Shown here: positions 26,713-34,808 of the stretch, in pieces
Layout of the letters: every line of letters starts with the position of its first letter
Numbering within the stretch: position 1 is the stretch's first letter
The notes under the pieces: generated by a model
What the model saw: only the letters and a program-made list of their open reading frames with translations
Databases searched by the model: none
Told to the model about the DNA's origin: nothing
Assembly (NCBI RefSeq): GCF_000720725.1
Contig: NZ_JOCQ01000022.1
Span: forward strand, 1 to 64,000
DNA length: 64,000 nt
From: Streptomyces rimosus subsp. rimosus
GTDB lineage: Bacteria > Actinomycetota > Actinomycetes > Streptomycetales > Streptomycetaceae
Direction: 5' to 3'
Translations under genes and position numbers: made by a program

Positions 26713-27015
26713 ATGAGCATCTTTGTTCGTGCCCGGTTCGATGTCCGCGACCGCCGGCAGGACGGCATCGAGCGGAGTGCCACCGCGCTGCACGAGGCGG
26801 CCGGACCGGAACCGGTGAGCCCGACCTACCGCTGGTTCACCCTGCCCGAGCCCGGCGCCTACCTGGTGCTGGAGGAGTACGCCGACCCGGCGGCGCCCGG
26901 AGCGGCCCCGGAGAGCTGCACCGGGCTGCTGACGAGCCTGGGGCGGTGTGCCGACATGGCGTTCGCCGAGATGTACGGGGCGCTCGGCCCCGGGCGGCCG
27001 GACACGGCCGGCTGA
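26713..27015 (+). CDS. Small protein, possibly ABM-like ferredoxin fold
   Basis: A 100-residue frame from ATG 26713 (MSIFVRARFDVRDRRQDGIE). The alternation SIFVRARFDV, then a helix, then YRWFTLPEPGAYLVLEEY resembles the antibiotic-biosynthesis-monooxygenase dimer fold. No catalytic residues are evident. It sits between xylB and the ROK regulator on the same strand and may be co-transcribed with them. Family placement is weak. Confidence 0.5.
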   Translation: MSIFVRARFDVRDRRQDGIERSATALHEAAGPEPVSPTYRWFTLPEPGAYLVLEEYADPAAPGAAPESCTGLLTSLGRCADMAFAEMYGALGPGRPDTAG

Positions 27016-27110
27016 CAGCCGTTGCGCACGCGTCCCCGGACACGGCCGGCTCACGGCCGTTGCGTACGCGTTCCCAATCACTCGACACACCCAGGAGAAT
27101 TCCGACCCGC

Positions 27111-27170
27111 ATGACCGCCACGCCCACCCCGCCCACATCGTCCGCCCCACCCGTCACGGGCACCCCGTGA
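27111..27170 (+). other. Possible 19-residue leader ORF before the ROK regulator
   Basis: ATG 27111 follows AGGAG and encodes MTATPTPPTSSAPPVTGTP, then a TGA that overlaps the GTG start of the regulator (GTGA). This could couple translation or be a minor upstream ORF. Without comparison to relatives it cannot be told from chance. Confidence 0.3.
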
Positions 27171-28444
27171 CCGCTCCCGGCACCGACACTCAGCACGGCA
27201 TTCGCCGCCGCAATCTGGCGCGTGTTCTGGGGGCCGTGGCCGCTGCCGGGCCCGTTTCGCGGGCGGGTGTCGCGACGCGGGTCGGACTGACCCGGGCGGC
27301 CGTCTCCACGCTGGTCGACGCCCTGCTGCGGGCCGGTCTGCTGGTCGAGACGGGACGAGCGGCGACCGGCGGACGCGGGCGGCCGGGCAGCGAACTGGCC
27401 GTCAGCGGTACCGGGCCCGCGGGCATCGGTGCCGAGATCGGTGTGGACCACCTCGCGGTGTGCGCCGTCGACCTGCGCGGGCGGATACGGGCCCGGATGG
27501 CGGCCGACGCGGCCAACCGGAACAGCGAGCCGGGCCCCGTCATGCACCGGCTTGCCGGGATGATCACGGAGGTCACGGACCGGATCGCGACGCTGGGCCT
27601 GCGGCCCGCAGGGCTGACGGTCGCGGTCCCGGGGCTGGTGGCGCGCGATACGACGACCGTGGTGCACGCCCCCAACCTCGGCTGGCGCAACGTCGACCCG
27701 GCGCCGGTGCTCCGTTCCCTGACCGACGTACCCGAACCGCTCGGCATCGAGAACGAGGCCAACCTCGGCGCGCTGGCGGAGCTTCGGCTCGGCGGCGGAC
27801 CGGACGGCGACGGGGCGCCGCCACCCGACTTCCTCCATGTCTCGGCGGAAGCGGGAATCGGCGCCGCGGTCGTCGTGGGCGGTCAACTTCTGCGTGGTGT
27901 GCGGGGGTTCGCGGGCGAGCTGGGGCACGTACCGGTGTATCCCGGCGGGCGGCCGTGCGGTTGCGGCGCACGGGGCTGTCTGGAGCAGTACGCGGGGGAA
28001 GCGGCCGTACTGCGGGCGGCCGGTCTCGACCCAGGGCGCGCGGCGGCCGGCCACCCCGGCCCGCGGGCGCGCGTCGAACTCCTCGCCCGCCGCGCCGCCG
28101 CCGGGGACCGCGCCACCTCGGCCGCCCTGCGCGACGCGGGAACGGCACTCGGCATCGCGCTCGCGGGGGCCGTGCACCTCGTCGACCCGGAGGCGGTGCT
28201 GCTGGGCGGGGCGCTGGCGCGACTGGCGCCCTGGCTTCTGCCGTCGCTGGAGCGGGAGCTGACGGCCCGTACGGCTCTCGCGCCGTACGCGGGGACCGGG
28301 CCGCGGATACGGGTGGCCGCCGCCCGCTGCGGTGCCGACGGGCCGCTGCTCGGCGCGGCGCACGCCGTCCTGCGCGCCGTTCTCGACGATCCGCTGGGCC
28401 GGTCCTGGACACCCGCCGTTTCCCGGCAGCTCCCCGGAGAATAA
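27167..28444 (+). CDS. ROK family transcriptional regulator (XylR-like)
   Basis: About 425 residues from GTG 27167. The N-terminal winged helix is visible as RNLARVLGAVAAAGPVSRAG then GLTRAAVSTLVDALLRAGLL. The ROK sugar-kinase-like domain follows with IGAEIGVDHL, IENEANLGALAEL, FAGELGHVPV and the zinc motif CGCGARGCLEQY. Location next to xylA-xylB suggests it represses the xylose genes and responds to xylose. The start has no clear ribosome site of its own; a short leader ORF ends exactly on it. Confidence 0.85.
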   Translation: MTAPGTDTQHGIRRRNLARVLGAVAAAGPVSRAGVATRVGLTRAAVSTLVDALLRAGLLVETGRAATGGRGRPGSELAVSGTGPAGIGAEIGVDHLAVCAVDLRGRIRARMAADAANRNSEPGPVMHRLAGMITEVTDRIATLGLRPAGLTVAVPGLVARDTTTVVHAPNLGWRNVDPAPVLRSLTDVPEPLGIENEANLGALAELRLGGGPDGDGAPPPDFLHVSAEAGIGAAVVVGGQLLRGVRGFAGELGHVPVYPGGRPCGCGARGCLEQYAGEAAVLRAAGLDPGRAAAGHPGPRARVELLARRAAAGDRATSAALRDAGTALGIALAGAVHLVDPEAVLLGGALARLAPWLLPSLERELTARTALAPYAGTGPRIRVAAARCGADGPLLGAAHAVLRAVLDDPLGRSWTPAVSRQLPGE

Positions 28445-28568
28445 CCCGCTCCGTCACCTCGATGCCTTTTCCCCGCCTCCGGCCCGCCGGTCCGCGGCCG
28501 GAATCACCCCGGCACACTTTCCAACAACGGATTCCACTAAACCTGTCCATCTCCATTATTTTTTATGC

Positions 28569-28582
28569 CACTCTTTTGAGTG
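28569..28582. terminator. Hairpin CACTC-TTTT-GAGTG in AT-rich leader
   Basis: A 5-bp inverted repeat in an AT-rich stretch 125 nt after the ROK gene and 124 nt before the first encapsulin start. It may be a terminator or an operator of the encapsulin promoter. Confidence 0.3.
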
Positions 28583-28705
28583 ATTGCCCCGATTAAAACA
28601 ACACGCCTATGTTCAGTGCGACGAGCGGCACGGACCTCGTCTCGCGAACGGCCGTGGCTCCGACCGCCGTCCCCTTTCCAACCTTCCACGATTGGTGGCG
28701 AAGCC

Positions 28706-30115
28706 GTGACGGTTACGGACGAGACCATTCCCGGCCCCGAAGGCGAAACACAGAATTCGAGCCTCACGACGGCCGCGGCCCGCAATCTGGCCACGACCAC
28801 CAAGACCGTGCCCCAGATGCAGGGCGTCTCCTCGCGCTGGCTGCTGCGGCTGCTGCCGTGGGTGGAGGTCTCCGGCGGCACGTACCGCGTCAACCGGCGG
28901 CTGACCTACACGGTCGGCGACGGCCGCGTGGACTTCGCCGTCTCCGGCACCGACGTATCGATCATCCCCGACGAACTGCGCGAGCTGCCCGCGCTGCGCG
29001 ACTTCACCGACAGCGCGGTGCTCGGCGCGCTCGGCGAGCGCTTCGTCCAGCACACGTACGCGCCCGGCGACGTGATCGCGGCCGCCGGCACGCCCGCCGA
29101 CCGTCTGGTGCTGATCGCGCACGGCCGGGTCGACCGGATCGGCGCGGGAAAATACGGTGACGAAACGGTCCTGGGAGCGCTCGCCGGGGGCGATCACCTC
29201 GGCGACGAACCGCTCACCGACACCGCCGCCTCGTGGCAGTACACCTACCGCGCGGTGACGCGGGTGACCGTCATGGAGCTGCCCCGGCAGGCCGCGCAGG
29301 AGGTCACGGACCGCTCGCGGGAGCTGCGCGACCACCTCGCGACGGCCGGTACGGGCAGCGCCGCGCCGCGCAACGCCAGCGGCGAGTCGGCCATCGAGGT
29401 CGCCTCCGGCCACCACGGCGAGCCGCGGGTGCCCGGCACCTTCGTCGACTACGAGCTCAGGCCCCGGGAGTACGAGCTGAGCGTGGCGCAGTCGGTGCTG
29501 CGGACCCACACCCGGGTCGGCGACCTGTACAGCGACCCGATGAACCAGGTCGAGCAGCAGTTGCGGCTGACCATCCAGGCGCTGCGCGAGCGCCAGGAGC
29601 ACGAGATGGTCAACAACCGCGAGTTCGGGCTGCTGCACAACGCCGACCTGACGCAGCGCGTCCGTACCCGCAGCGGCCCGCCCACCCCCGACGACCTGGA
29701 CGACCTGCTCGCGACGGTGTGGAAGGACCCGGCCTTCCTGCTCGCCCACCCGAAGGCGATCGCCGCCTTCGGCCGGCAGTGCAGCGCCCGCGGCCTGTAC
29801 CCGACGGCGGTCGACTTCATGGGGCACTCCCTGCCCTCCTGGCGCGGGGTCCCCATCTTCCCGTGCAACAAGATTCCGGTCGGCGCGGACGGCACCACTT
29901 CCTTCCTGGTGCTGCGCACCGGCGAGGAGAAGCAGGGTGTCGTCGGACTGCACCAGACGGGAATCCCCGACGAATACGAGCCGGGGCTCTCGGTCCGGTT
30001 CATGGGCGTCAACGACCAGGCCATCGCCAACTATCTGGTGAGCGCCTACTACTCCGCCGCGATCCTGGTGCCGGACGCGCTGGGAATTCTGGAGGACGTG
30101 CAGACCGGCCAATGA
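28706..30115 (+). CDS. Family 2B encapsulin shell protein with cNMP-binding insertion (first copy)
   Basis: About 469 residues from GTG 28706 (VTVTDETIPGPEGE). It has the family 2B layout: a disordered N-terminal arm, a conserved HK97-like start (AAARNLATTTKTVPQMQG, SRWLLRLLPWVEVSGGTYRV), a cyclic-nucleotide-binding domain (about 110-210), then the rest of the HK97 fold (TFVDYELRPREYELSVAQSV, ERQEHEMVNNREFGLLHNAD, PCNKIPV). Such proteins, including EshA of Streptomyces, assemble into nanocompartments. The nucleotide pocket is altered: GDEPL replaces the usual GE-x-AL, and the phosphate-binding Arg is not seen. No ribosome site is obvious. A paralogue follows 223 bp later. Confidence 0.93.
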   Translation: MTVTDETIPGPEGETQNSSLTTAAARNLATTTKTVPQMQGVSSRWLLRLLPWVEVSGGTYRVNRRLTYTVGDGRVDFAVSGTDVSIIPDELRELPALRDFTDSAVLGALGERFVQHTYAPGDVIAAAGTPADRLVLIAHGRVDRIGAGKYGDETVLGALAGGDHLGDEPLTDTAASWQYTYRAVTRVTVMELPRQAAQEVTDRSRELRDHLATAGTGSAAPRNASGESAIEVASGHHGEPRVPGTFVDYELRPREYELSVAQSVLRTHTRVGDLYSDPMNQVEQQLRLTIQALRERQEHEMVNNREFGLLHNADLTQRVRTRSGPPTPDDLDDLLATVWKDPAFLLAHPKAIAAFGRQCSARGLYPTAVDFMGHSLPSWRGVPIFPCNKIPVGADGTTSFLVLRTGEEKQGVVGLHQTGIPDEYEPGLSVRFMGVNDQAIANYLVSAYYSAAILVPDALGILEDVQTGQ

Positions 30116-30164
30116 ACCACCCCTTTCCGGCCATGGGAAACGATTGAAGAACCGTTTGCCGAGA

Positions 30165-30184
30165 AATGACGCCCCCGCGTCATT
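30165..30184 (+). terminator. Hairpin AATGACG-CCCCCG-CGTCATT between encapsulin genes
   Basis: A perfect 7-bp stem, 50 nt after the first encapsulin stop, followed by a second symmetric element GGCCACCGTGGCC. It could reduce read-through and so set the ratio of the two shell proteins. Confidence 0.5.
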
Positions 30185-30338
30185 CATGGCCACCGTGGCC
30201 GAAATCCAGTGCATCTTGGCGCGATATCCGCAACCCCGCGCACAGTCCCCGCGCTCCCCGGCCGCGTACCGCGGGCCGGCCGCGTCCGGCCAGCGGCCCT
30301 GACCGTCCCACGACCCACAGGAACAGGTGAAACCCCCC

Positions 30339-31757
30339 ATGACCACATCGGCGGACCCGACGTCCGGACCCGGCACCACCCCGGACACCGACCAGGCGCG
30401 CACCAGCCTGGCGACAGCCGCTGCCCGCAATCTGGCCACCACGACCAAGACCGTGCCGCAGATGCAGGGGATCTCCTCCCGCTGGCTGCTGCGCGTGCTG
30501 CCGTGGACCCAGGTCTCCGGCGGTACGTACCGCGTCAACCGGCGTCTGACGCACACCCTCGGAGACGGCCGGGTCGAATTCACCAGCACCGGTTCCGACG
30601 TCCGGGTCATCCCCGCGGAGCTGCGGGAACTGCCGCCGCTGCGCGACTTCGACGACCCGGCGGCGCTGGAGGCGCTGGCCGGCCGGTTCGTCCAGGAGGA
30701 GCACGCCCCCGGTGACGTCCTGGTGGAGCAGGGCCGGCCGGCCGACCGGGTCGTCCTGGTCGCACACGGCAAGCTGAACCGCACCGGCACCGGCAAGTAC
30801 GGTGACGAAACGGTTCTCGGCGTCCTCGCGGACGGTGACCACCTGGGCGAAACGGCACTGCTGTCACCGGACGCGGTCTGGGAGCACACGGTCCGGGCGG
30901 TCACCCGGGTGACCGTACTGACGCTGCCCCGCACCGAGTACGAACAGCTCGCGGACCGCACCCCCGGTCTGCGTGACCACCTGGAGCGCTACCGCACCGA
31001 CCGGATCCCGCCGCAGAACAAGCACGGCGAGGCGGCCATCGACGTGACCTCCGGCCACATCGGCGAGCCCGCACTGCCGGGCACCTTCGTCGACTACGAC
31101 GTGGCGCCGCGGGAGTACGAACTGAGCGTCGCGCAGACCGTACTGAAGATCCACACCCGGGTCGCCGACCTCTACAACGACCCGATGAACCAGCTGGACC
31201 AGCAGCTGCGGCTGACCATCGAGGCGCTGCGCGAGCGCCAGGAGCACGAGATGGTCAACAACCGCGAGTTCGGCCTGCTGCACAACGCCGACCTCAAGCA
31301 GCGCATCCACACCCGCAGCGGCCCGCCCACCCCCGACGACCTGGACGACCTGATCTCGCGGCGCCGCAAGACGCAGTTCCTGCTGGCCCACCCGCGCACC
31401 ATCGCGGCGATCGGCCGCGAGTGGAACGCCCGCGGCATCTACCCCACCAACGCGGAGATCGGCGGCACCGCAGTCCGCGCCTGGCGCGGCATCCCGCTGC
31501 TCCCCTGCAACAAGATCCCCGTCAACCCCGACCAGACCAGCTCGATCATCGCCATGCGCGTCGGCGAGGAGAACCAGGGCGTCGTCGGCCTCCACCAGAC
31601 CGGCATCCCCGACGAGTACCAGCCCGGCCTCTCGGTCCGCTTCATGGGCATCAACGAACAGGCGGTCATCAACTACCTGGTGAGCGCCTACTACTCGGCG
31701 GCCGTACTGGTGCCGGACGCGCTGGGCGTACTGGAGGACGTGGAGATCGGTCACTAG
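30339..31757 (+). CDS. Family 2B encapsulin shell protein with cNMP-binding insertion (second copy)
   Basis: About 472 residues from ATG 30339, 8 nt after AGGTGA; GTG 30327 is an alternative. By eye it is about 70% identical to the first copy through the HK97 regions, and diverges most in the cyclic-nucleotide-binding domain and the N-terminal arm. The pocket has GETALLSP, keeping the Glu, but again lacks the Arg in the following segment (VWEHTVRAV). Two shell genes side by side suggest a mixed two-component shell. The usual cargo of this family, a terpene cyclase such as 2-methylisoborneol synthase, is not encoded within this window. Confidence 0.93.
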   Translation: MTTSADPTSGPGTTPDTDQARTSLATAAARNLATTTKTVPQMQGISSRWLLRVLPWTQVSGGTYRVNRRLTHTLGDGRVEFTSTGSDVRVIPAELRELPPLRDFDDPAALEALAGRFVQEEHAPGDVLVEQGRPADRVVLVAHGKLNRTGTGKYGDETVLGVLADGDHLGETALLSPDAVWEHTVRAVTRVTVLTLPRTEYEQLADRTPGLRDHLERYRTDRIPPQNKHGEAAIDVTSGHIGEPALPGTFVDYDVAPREYELSVAQTVLKIHTRVADLYNDPMNQLDQQLRLTIEALRERQEHEMVNNREFGLLHNADLKQRIHTRSGPPTPDDLDDLISRRRKTQFLLAHPRTIAAIGREWNARGIYPTNAEIGGTAVRAWRGIPLLPCNKIPVNPDQTSSIIAMRVGEENQGVVGLHQTGIPDEYQPGLSVRFMGINEQAVINYLVSAYYSAAVLVPDALGVLEDVEIGH

Positions 31758-31777
31758 GCCACGTCATCGGCCGCTGT

Positions 31778-31816
31778 CCGCCCGCTGTTCCGCCGCCGCG
31801 GCGGGGTGGCGGGCGG
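31778..31816. terminator. GC-rich bidirectional terminator
   Basis: Outer arms CCGCCCGC and GCGGGCGG enclose an inner CCGCCGCGGCGG palindrome. It lies between the convergent stops of the second encapsulin gene and the helix-turn-helix regulator. Confidence 0.65.
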
Positions 31817-31845
31817 GGTGCGTCGGCCATGGCCCGGCCCGCGGC

Positions 31846-32394
31846 TCACTGTCCGCCGGTCGCTGCCGGGTCCTCGGCGGGGAAGAGGATGGGACTGATC
31901 AGGTAGCGGGTCCGCTCGGGCGAGGGTCCGTTGGCGATCCGCCGCGTCAGCACCTCGCGCATCTCCTCGATCAGGGCGGTCAGTTCCTCCCGGCTGAGCC
32001 ACATCGCGTGCTGGCGGTAGCCGACCAGGTCGGCGGCCGGGTCGGCGCCGGGCCGGTCGAGATAGGCGTGGAACTCGGCCAGCAGGGCCGCCATCGCCAC
32101 GGCGAACACCCGCCGGTGCTCCGCGGGCGGAACCGAGGCTGCGGTCCCGGCGTCGACCACCGCCCGTTCACGCCGCAGCCGGTAGCGGCGCTCGACGGCG
32201 CCGCGCACCCGCCGTTCGTCCTCGATCTCCAGCAGCCCGGCGTCCGCCAGCACGCCGACCTGCCGGTAGACGGTGGCCTTCGAGGTGTCGGGGAGCAGCG
32301 CGCACAGCTGAGCCGTGGTCAGGGTCCGGCCGCCGGACAGGGCGTGCACGATGCGCAGGCGTACGGGGTGCAGAAGCAGGTCGACCGTGTCCAT
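31846..32394 (-). CDS. Winged helix-turn-helix (ArsR-like) transcriptional regulator
   Basis: A 182-residue protein from ATG 32394. The winged helix occupies the first 75 residues: LLLHPVRLRIVHALSGG, LTTAQLCALLPDTSKATVYR and a wing EDERRVRGAVERRYRL. The C-terminal half is helical and may bind a ligand or dimerise. It is divergent from an alpha/beta hydrolase gene, and the space between them contains a perfect 16-bp palindrome that is very likely its operator. Confidence 0.85.
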   Translation of the reverse strand: MDTVDLLLHPVRLRIVHALSGGRTLTTAQLCALLPDTSKATVYRQVGVLADAGLLEIEDERRVRGAVERRYRLRRERAVVDAGTAASVPPAEHRRVFAVAMAALLAEFHAYLDRPGADPAADLVGYRQHAMWLSREELTALIEEMREVLTRRIANGPSPERTRYLISPILFPAEDPAATGGQ

Positions 32395-32421
32395 GGGCGT
32401 ACGATCTCACAGGTGATACCT

Positions 32422-32437
32422 TTCTCAAACTTGAGAA
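32422..32437. promoter_or_regulatory. Perfect operator palindrome TTCTCAA-AC-TTGAGAA
   Basis: Seven-base arms with a 2-nt centre, in the 85-bp gap between the divergent regulator and hydrolase genes. TTGAGA can serve as a -35 element on either strand, so bound regulator would block both promoters. Regulator identity is inferred from position. Confidence 0.65.
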
Positions 32438-32479
32438 CGCAGCCGGACGCACCCCGGTTCCACCGCCAAGGAGCGAGCG

Positions 32480-33412
32480 ATGACCTGTGTACCGCCCCCG
32501 TTGGGACACCTGCACGACCTTGGCGACGGCCGCCGTCTGCTGCTGCACCGCTCCGGCACCGGCGGCCCGACCGCGGTGTTCCTGGCCGGGGCGGGCATGA
32601 TGAGCCTGGACTACCTGAACATCCACCGGCGCGTCGCGGAGCTGACCACGAGCGTCCTCTACGACCGCAGCGGCAACGGCTGGAGCCACCCCGCCGAACT
32701 GCCCCGCACCGCCGCCGAGGTCACCGATGAACTACGCGAACTCCTGCACACCGCCGGTATCCCCGGGCCGTACCTGCTGATCGGCCACTCCCTCGGCGGG
32801 GCCTACGCGCGCCACTACGCCAGGCGCTTCCCCGACGAGGTGGCCGGCCTGCTTCTGCTCGACCCCTTCCACGAGGACACGGTGATTCGCGCTCCTGAGG
32901 CGGCGCGGAAGCTGCTCGACACGATGCTGGACCAGATGGCGGCCCAGGTGACGGCCGAGCTCACACCGGAGCAGGTGGCGCAGGCCCGCACCCCGATGCT
33001 CGAACACTTCGCCGCCTGGCCGGAGGCGGTGCGCGGTCCCCTGGTCGAGCAGCACCTCGCCACCTGGCGGGCGGCCGGGCGCGAGAACCAGAACCTGTAC
33101 GACAAGGTCGCCGAAGAGCTGCGCACCGCGCCCGCCACTCCGGGCGTTCCGCTGATCGTGCTGACGGCCATGGGGCACGACGTCACGCAGGCCCACCTGT
33201 GGCCCGCGGAACTGCTCGGCGAGATCAACGAGGCCAAGCGGAGACTGCACGCCGAGGTGGCCGCGGAGTCCCCGCGCGGAGAGCAGCGCGTCCTCGACGA
33301 CGCGGGGCACGGGTGGCTGCACGAGGAGCGGGCGGACGCGGTGCTTCAGGCTGTCGAGGACCTGATCCTTCAGGCGCGTCGAGGCCGGAGGACCACTCCG
33401 TACGCGAGGTGA
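32480..33412 (+). CDS. Alpha/beta hydrolase
   Basis: A 310-residue protein from ATG 32480 behind AAGGAG. The fold is shown by VFLAGAGMMSLDYLN (oxyanion region), the nucleophile elbow IGHSLGGAYARHYA, the acid in LLLLDPFHED or later, and the catalytic His in DDAGHGWLHEE. No signal peptide or membrane helix. The substrate is unknown. The divergent regulator probably controls it and may sense its substrate. Confidence 0.85.
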   Translation: MTCVPPPLGHLHDLGDGRRLLLHRSGTGGPTAVFLAGAGMMSLDYLNIHRRVAELTTSVLYDRSGNGWSHPAELPRTAAEVTDELRELLHTAGIPGPYLLIGHSLGGAYARHYARRFPDEVAGLLLLDPFHEDTVIRAPEAARKLLDTMLDQMAAQVTAELTPEQVAQARTPMLEHFAAWPEAVRGPLVEQHLATWRAAGRENQNLYDKVAEELRTAPATPGVPLIVLTAMGHDVTQAHLWPAELLGEINEAKRRLHAEVAAESPRGEQRVLDDAGHGWLHEERADAVLQAVEDLILQARRGRRTTPYAR

Positions 33413-33970
33413 CCAGGCGTCAGCAGAGGAAGATGGGGCGGAAGACCGCGTCTTCCGGCTCTGTGGTGTGGTGGCTTTACGCCAGGCCCGGTGAGGTCCG
33501 GGGTGTACCGGTAGGCGGACAGGGGCCGCCGGGGCGGGTGCGTCGCGGCTTCCGCTGCTGCCACATCCAGCGGGCGTTGCGGGGCGGGTGTTCCTCGGGG
33601 GCCGTCACTCGCTGTCGCCCGGCCGGTGCTGTCGCTGTGTGCTCGCGCGACACATCCGGCACATACGTCACAGCCGGAGTGGCGCTCCCGTGTCCTGCCT
33701 GGGTTTTCGCCCGTGCCGCTGGATGCAACGGAGTCACGCGGGAAGGGCGTTCGCCGTCGCTGTCCGTTCGGGGCGGCTCCGTCGCGTCGCGCCTTGGGGC
33801 GCCCGGTGGCGGCCGTTCCGGTCGGTGATGTCCGGCACCCGTATTCGGCCGCTTCGTGGAAATCCAGCCGCCACAACGCCATTTGGGGCATGGCCAGACC
33901 TTTTCGGTCGAAAAAACAGGTTCTCCCGGAACCGCCCCAAAGAGCGGATCACGCCTTACGCTCCCTGGTC
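33413..33970. other. 558-bp stretch without a convincing gene
   Basis: Several long frames cross it on both strands, but none has Streptomyces-like third-position bias, a ribosome site or a recognisable motif. The last 100 bp are more AT-rich and probably hold the promoter of the secreted protein that follows. Confidence 0.5.
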
Positions 33971-34513
33971 ATGCGCAGAACAATGAGCAGATTCAGCAGG
34001 GCCGGTTTTGCCGCCCTCCTCGCCCTCTTCGTCTCCGTCCTCGGCCTGGCCGGCGCCTCCCCCGCGTCCGCCGCCGACACCCCGGCGCTCGCCTTCACCG
34101 TGGACAAGGCGCAGGCCACGCCCGGTTCCGACGTCACCCTGACCATGACGTTCACCAACACCGGCACCGCCGACGTGCGCTTCGTGTGGCAGTCGTTCCA
34201 GCCCACGTGGGAGACCTCTTCGACGAGCGGTCTGAAGTACACCTGGAAGACCTGTACTGCCGACCCCGGCGTGACCTGCAAGGCGGGCGCGGGCGCCACG
34301 TACTCCGTGCCGATCGCCCCCGGTGCCACCCGTAAGGTCACCATGACCTACACCATCGGCGCCGACTCCTCCTGCGGCTACCCCGACGTCGCCTTCTACT
34401 CGTACATCTACACCGAGTTCGGCGGCGGCCTGCCCGCCAAGGAGGGCACCTTCTTCACCCCCGCCACCCGCGTGATCTGCCCGACCACTCCCCCGGCGGG
34501 CGCCCAGGCCTGA
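33971..34513 (+). CDS. Secreted protein with Ig-like/DUF11-type beta domain
   Basis: A 180-residue protein from ATG 33971; ATG 33983 is also possible. It has a Sec signal peptide (FAALLALFVSVLGLAG, cleavage near ASAAD). The mature part, FTVDKAQATPGSDVTLTMTF through TRKVTMTYTIG, reads as a single beta-sandwich as in cell-surface or carbohydrate-associated modules. Two Cys pairs (KTCTADPGVTCK, SSCGYP/VICP) may form disulphides outside the cell. Function unknown. Confidence 0.75.
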   Translation: MRRTMSRFSRAGFAALLALFVSVLGLAGASPASAADTPALAFTVDKAQATPGSDVTLTMTFTNTGTADVRFVWQSFQPTWETSSTSGLKYTWKTCTADPGVTCKAGAGATYSVPIAPGATRKVTMTYTIGADSSCGYPDVAFYSYIYTEFGGGLPAKEGTFFTPATRVICPTTPPAGAQA

Positions 34514-34617
34514 CCCGGGCCGCACCAACCGCACGACCCGCGCGTTCCGCACGGTCCGGCCTCGCCGCACCGGTTCGTCCCCCGGACGCGCGCCCCGTCC
34601 CCATTCAGCTTCCCGCT

Positions 34618-34657
34618 CCTCCGGTCCAGGGCCGTGGCCACGCCCCTGGACCGGAGG
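34618..34657. terminator. Strong hairpin with 14-bp perfect stem
   Basis: CCTCCGGTCCAGGG (34618-34631) pairs fully with CCCTGGACCGGAGG (34644-34657) around a 12-nt loop that itself contains GTGGCCAC. It lies 105 nt after the secreted protein gene and is the clearest terminator in the window. Confidence 0.85.
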
Positions 34658-34808
34658 GGCGGTCGTCGTTACCGGTGCGAGCGTGCGGCAGCCGGGTGAC
34701 GGAAGGCGACACGACGACCGTTCGGTGGTTGTACGGATTTCTGATACCTGCGGGCCATAGTGGGCGTCCCGCACCCATGGGACCGTTGCCGGAACGTCTG
34801 GGGGGATC

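Noticed and set aside
33370..33891. Minus-strand frame of 173 codons in the gap after the hydrolase
   Set aside because: No ribosome site, no recognisable motif and wrong third-position bias. The overlapping forward frames look no better.
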